A stretch of DNA of 7,115 bases from Klenkia sp. (GTDB lineage Bacteria; Actinomycetota; Actinomycetes; Mycobacteriales; Geodermatophilaceae), in the NCBI GenBank assembly GCA_025966215.1, contig JAOPVM010000188.1:1-7115 (forward strand), written 5' to 3'. Under the pieces are notes generated by a model that worked only from the letters and a program-made list of their open reading frames with translations, did no database searches and was not told the origin of the DNA. Made by a program: the position numbers and the translations under genes. Shown here piece after piece: positions 6,823 through 7,115 of this stretch (position 1 is the stretch's first letter; the number at the start of each line of letters is the position of its first letter).

Positions 6823-7115
6823 GGGGCGGCCACCTGGAGCTCGGCGAGACGGAGGTCGTGCGGAACGGTGATCTTGGCGGCCCGCTCGTCGCCGTCCACG
6901 GTGGTGACCGGCACCCCGCAGGCGCGGACGACGGAGGCGTCGTCGGTGAACTCCGCGGCACTGCCGTGCGTCGCGGCGTAGGCGGCGACCAGGGCCTGCC
7001 GGTCGAAGCCCTGCGGGGTCTGCACCCGGCGCAGTGCGGCCCGGGCGACCTCGGTGGTCACCGACCCGTCGGCGGCCACGGACACGGTGGTGTCGACGAC
7101 CGGCAGCACCGGGAC
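6819..7115 (-). CDS. ispD: 2-C-methyl-D-erythritol 4-phosphate cytidylyltransferase, C-terminal part (5' end off the window)
   Basis: About 98 C-terminal residues of IspD are present. This enzyme joins CTP to 2-C-methyl-D-erythritol 4-phosphate to give CDP-methylerythritol, the MEP step two before IspF. The frame is open to the right edge ([10 protein letters not shown]), so the apparent GTG start near 7109 is an internal valine codon. Family landmarks are the PVVDTT strand, [13 protein letters not shown], the TDDASVV loop and the end [18 protein letters not shown]. The N-terminal CTP-binding glycine loop is outside the window. The stop overlaps the ispF start (GTGA). In related genomes carD commonly precedes this gene, which can be tested just beyond the right edge. 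Confidence 0.94.
   Translation of the reverse strand, partial: VPVLPVVDTTVSVAADGSVTTEVARAALRRVQTPQGFDRQALVAAYAATHGSAAEFTDDASVVRACGVPVTTVDGDERAAKITVPHDLRLAELQVAAP

Noticed and set aside
4760..6871. A 703-codon open frame on the + strand, the longest in the window, opposite cysS, ispF and parts of rlmB and ispD.
   Set aside because: The proteins on the minus strand have clear families and intact motifs. The + frame has a composition rich in Gly, Val, Arg and Pro with no recognisable domain and spans several gene borders. It is the expected by-product of scarce stop codons at high GC.
1..7115. Search for CRISPR arrays, tRNA/rRNA genes, insertion sequences, attachment sites or a new multi-gene defence system.
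   Set aside because: No spaced direct repeats, transposase-like proteins, RNA gene signatures or unexplained gene clusters were seen by eye; nearly every base belongs to a recognised gene.

Overview
The window is GC-rich and almost fully coding. It has frequent GTG starts, 4-base GTGA stop/start overlaps and a T-less hairpin terminator, which together indicate a high-GC Actinomycetota chromosome. The order ispD-ispF-cysS-rlmB is the conserved actinobacterial arrangement, known from Mycobacterium (where carD precedes it) and others. A Geodermatophilales-like host is my impression from protein style only and was not tested. There are no RNA genes, mobile elements, CRISPR arrays or long unexplained gaps. 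The longest stretch without a gene is 73 bases.

Left half, + strand (1-3544). First comes the 3' part of a membrane-anchored HtrA/PepD-type serine protease with one PDZ domain. A perfect GC-rich hairpin terminator follows it. Next is a DUF445 membrane protein, then a stand-alone MalK/UgpC/MsiK-type ABC ATPase with no permease or binding protein beside it. Both of the last two genes lack a Shine-Dalgarno sequence. Each has a -10-like hexamer (TAGGCT, TACTGT) 6-7 bases before its start codon, the layout of leaderless actinobacterial transcripts.

Right half, - strand (7115 down to 3545). This is a compact operon entered from the right edge: ispD (5' end off the window), ispF, cysS, rlmB and a small cupin_5 (DUF985) gene. 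IspD and IspF catalyse steps of the MEP isoprenoid pathway. CysS charges tRNA-Cys. RlmB 2'-O-methylates 23S rRNA. Three of the four junctions are 4-base GTGA overlaps; the fourth (cysS-rlmB) is a 37-base gap with a good ribosome binding site.

The two halves converge with no gap: the stop codons of the ABC ATPase and the cupin gene abut and form the palindrome TGATCA (3542-3547). I found no evidence for a new defence, mobile or biosynthetic system here. The points worth a second look are the leaderless promoters, the zero-gap convergent junction, the orphan ATPase and the cupin gene coupled to rlmB.
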